Positions 62,478-64,000 of a stretch of 64,000 bases of DNA are shown here, in pieces. The stretch spans positions 274,185-338,184 of the forward strand of contig NZ_KQ948556.1 in the NCBI RefSeq assembly GCF_001514125.1, written 5' to 3'. The translations under genes and the position numbers were made by a program. Source of the stretch: Streptomyces longwoodensis. GTDB taxonomy: Bacteria; Actinomycetota; Actinomycetes; Streptomycetales; Streptomycetaceae. The stretch's first letter is position 1, and each line of letters starts with the position of its first letter. Under the pieces are notes generated by a model. That model was not told where the DNA came from. It saw only the letters and a list, made by a program, of their open reading frames with translations, and made no database searches.

Positions 62478-62954
62478 TCAGGGGCGTCCCCGCTGCCCGC
62501 GCAGGTGGTCCGCGATGGGCCGCAGGGCCTTGTCCAGCTCCGCCAGCGCCTCGGGGGAGAGCAGGTCGATGAAGTGCCGCCGCACCGACGCCACGTGGTG
62601 GGGCGCGACCTTCTTCATCGTCTCCATGCCGTGCTCGGTGAGGACGGCGTAGAGTCCGCGGCGGTCGGACTCGCAGTTCTCCCGGCGCACCAGGTCGGCG
62701 TTCTCCATGCGGGTGATCTGGTGCGAGAGGCGGCTCTTCGACTGGAGAGTGGCGGACGCGAGATCGCTCATCCGCATCCGGACGTCCTCCGACTCGGAGA
62801 GATTGACCAGGATCTCGTAATCGTTCATTGTCAGGCCGAACGGCTGCAAGTCCTTCTCGAGCTGGTAGGTCAGCAGTCGGTTGACCTCCAGGTGGGTGCG
62901 CCAGGCGCACTGCTCCGCATCCGTCAGCCAGCGCGTGGCCGTCTCGGTCTCCAT
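62478..62954 (-). CDS. MarR-family transcriptional regulator
   Basis: The 158-residue winged-HTH regulator has the recognition region MSDLASATLQSKSRLSHQITRMENADLV and the wing ENCESDRRGLYAVLTEHG. MarR proteins often repress divergent or own promoters and release DNA on binding phenols or oxidants. One Cys in ENCESD could be redox-sensitive (guess). The 92-base upstream gap (62955-63046) is AT-rich for this genome and probably holds its operator. Confidence 0.92.
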   Translation of the reverse strand: METETATRWLTDAEQCAWRTHLEVNRLLTYQLEKDLQPFGLTMNDYEILVNLSESEDVRMRMSDLASATLQSKSRLSHQITRMENADLVRRENCESDRRGLYAVLTEHGMETMKKVAPHHVASVRRHFIDLLSPEALAELDKALRPIADHLRGQRGRP

Positions 62955-63046
62955 GAATGAAGTCTACCTAAAATGTTGAAAGGCGAACTACTGAGGGTGG
63001 TGTGACGGTGCGCACGCGTTCGATGTCACACTCCGCAGACTACCGC

Positions 63047-63844
63047 TCACAGCCCGAAGCGACGCTGGAGGTCTCCCAGCTGTCCGGGAAGGCGCGGTGT
63101 CCCCGACTGCGGTCCCTGGGGGCCCTGACCCCCGCCGCCCCCGGGCACTCCCGCCTGCTGCGGGGTCGCTCCCGTGGCCTGCTCCGCCATCAGCGTCTCG
63201 GTGGACTGGAGCAGCACCGTCCCGGCCCCCACGAACTCGAACTGGTGCTCCTCGCCGGAGGCCCCGCCGAGGCCCGTCAGCGCACGTAGACCGCCCATTA
63301 CCCCGGTCATGTACTGGTGGTCGTAGTGGTGGCACGGGGAGGGGCAGTCGGCCCAGCCGACCAGCGCCTGAGGGTCCACCCTGAGGGGCGGTTCCATGAA
63401 CACCACCGGACCGTTGGACGCGGCCACGAACTTTCCGGTTCCGATGAGGGTCAGGAAACCCGGCACGATCGATTGCTTCAGCGACAAGCTTGGCTGAAAA
63501 GCGAGCAGGTTGCCCGAGCGAATGGTCAGGTTGCCGTTCTCCAGGTCGTACGAATTGACGTCGAAGGCCCGGTCGGCGAGGAGCATCTTGCCCGAGCCCT
63601 CGGCCACCACCCAGTCGCTCGCGTGCAGAGGCGAATGGAACGACGTGCGCACCAGACGGTCCAGACGGCCGTGTCCGATGCCGTTGAAGTCGATCGCCCC
63701 GTAGTAGGCGATCATCTTCCCCTTCTGCAGGAACCACTGGCTGCCCTTGAGCTCCACGCAGAACGTGTAGGAGTTGACGTTGTCGTCGACGGGCAGCGTC
63801 ATCGGGTCGTACACCGTCGGCCCCGCGCCGTAGTGGGTGCTCAC
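63047..63844 (-). CDS. AIM24-family protein
   Basis: The 265-residue protein has the AIM24 beta-sandwich with repeats around FCVELKGSQWFLQKGKMIAYYG and GTGKFVAASNGPVVFM, then a Gly/Gln/Pro-rich tail. Its GTG overlaps the stop of another AIM24 gene (GTGA). AIM24 proteins are common near tellurite-type stress genes in actinobacteria but have no proven chemistry. No signal peptide is visible. Confidence 0.85.
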   Translation of the reverse strand: MSTHYGAGPTVYDPMTLPVDDNVNSYTFCVELKGSQWFLQKGKMIAYYGAIDFNGIGHGRLDRLVRTSFHSPLHASDWVVAEGSGKMLLADRAFDVNSYDLENGNLTIRSGNLLAFQPSLSLKQSIVPGFLTLIGTGKFVAASNGPVVFMEPPLRVDPQALVGWADCPSPCHHYDHQYMTGVMGGLRALTGLGGASGEEHQFEFVGAGTVLLQSTETLMAEQATGATPQQAGVPGGGGGQGPQGPQSGTPRLPGQLGDLQRRFGL

Positions 63845-64000
63845 AGCTTCTCCTCCGACGCCTGGACGTACACCACGCCGCTGCCGCTCAGCTCCAGCTG
63901 GAACGCCTCGCCGGAGCCGCGGCCCACCATGTCCCGCCAGCCGAGCGCGGTGGACAGCTTGTTGCGCACGTCGCCGTGGTGGGCGACGTACGCCTGCGGG
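63841..64000 (-). CDS. AIM24-family protein, cut by the window edge
   Basis: Only the last 52 residues are in the window, ending FQLELSGSGVVYVQASEEKL; the rest lies beyond base 64000. The sequence GRGSGEAFQLELSGSGVVYVQASEEKL matches the C-terminal strand of AIM24 proteins. It overlaps the next AIM24 gene by 4 bases and is therefore its operon partner. Confidence 0.7.
   Translation of the reverse strand, partial: PQAYVAHHGDVRNKLSTALGWRDMVGRGSGEAFQLELSGSGVVYVQASEEKL

Noticed and set aside
62955..63046. Specific MarR operator before the marR gene
   Set aside because: The gap is AT-rich but I found no convincing inverted repeat or promoter boxes.

Overview
The window is high-GC actinobacterial DNA and almost certainly a Streptomyces chromosome. 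It carries the polar-growth proteins FilP and Scy, an actinobacterial Rho with a long basic insert, NucS/EndoMS, NrtL, a CBM2-FnIII-GH18 chitinase, frequent GTG and TTG starts and sigma-R-type promoters. From about 9.7 kb onwards the gene order is, as far as I remember, that of the S. coelicolor SCO535x-SCO540x region (family knowledge, not a search).

Region 1 (1 to about 9370) is the right-hand part of an actinomycete integrative and conjugative element of the pSAM2 type. It has an FtsK/TraB translocase, DUF2637 and small Spd-like transfer proteins, a HUH replication initiator, an excisionase and a tyrosine integrase. The integrase end abuts the 3' end of a tRNA-Arg(CCG) gene at 9371-9442. 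The other attachment site must lie left of base 1. The leftmost genes are unusual cargo: an RsbW-like ATPase, a sigma-region-4-like HTH protein with an unrecognised C-terminal domain, and a PP2C phosphatase. The two cargo promoters and the transfer-operon promoter share CTAG-centred operator-like sites (GTCTAG-N4-CTAGAC, or the CTAGACAG half-site), which suggests one regulon.

Region 2 (9.7-16.9 kb) holds a lone response regulator, the ArgRS-like protein NrtL, and lysA, hom, thrC and thrB of the aspartate-family amino acid pathway. Region 3 (16.9-29.5 kb) holds rho, a secreted chymotrypsin-fold protease with FG-GAP-like repeats, an LCP cell-wall ligase, rpmE, prfA, prmC, a Sua5/YwlC enzyme, a phosphatase-like protein lacking its nucleophilic cysteine, a GlyA-like enzyme and a WecA/TagO transferase. 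rho and rpmE each have a sigma-R-like promoter.

Region 4 (29.8-37.6 kb) is the F1Fo ATP synthase operon atpIBEFHAGDC, followed by a DUF2550 protein. Region 5 (38.2-54.2 kb) is mixed: chitinase with the classic direct-repeat promoter, a NarL-type two-component system, PduO-type cobalamin adenosyltransferase, a STAS anti-anti-sigma protein, a membrane-anchored NTPase-like protein, NucS, an SCO5389-family protein, a luciferase-like oxidoreductase, and two ABC-2 transporters.

Region 6 (54.3-64.0 kb) holds filP and scy (hyphal tip and cytoskeleton coiled coils), methylmalonyl-CoA epimerase, a thiolase, MeaB, a MarR regulator and two AIM24 genes, the last cut by the window edge. Epimerase, MeaB and the adenosyltransferase together fit B12-dependent methylmalonyl-CoA metabolism.
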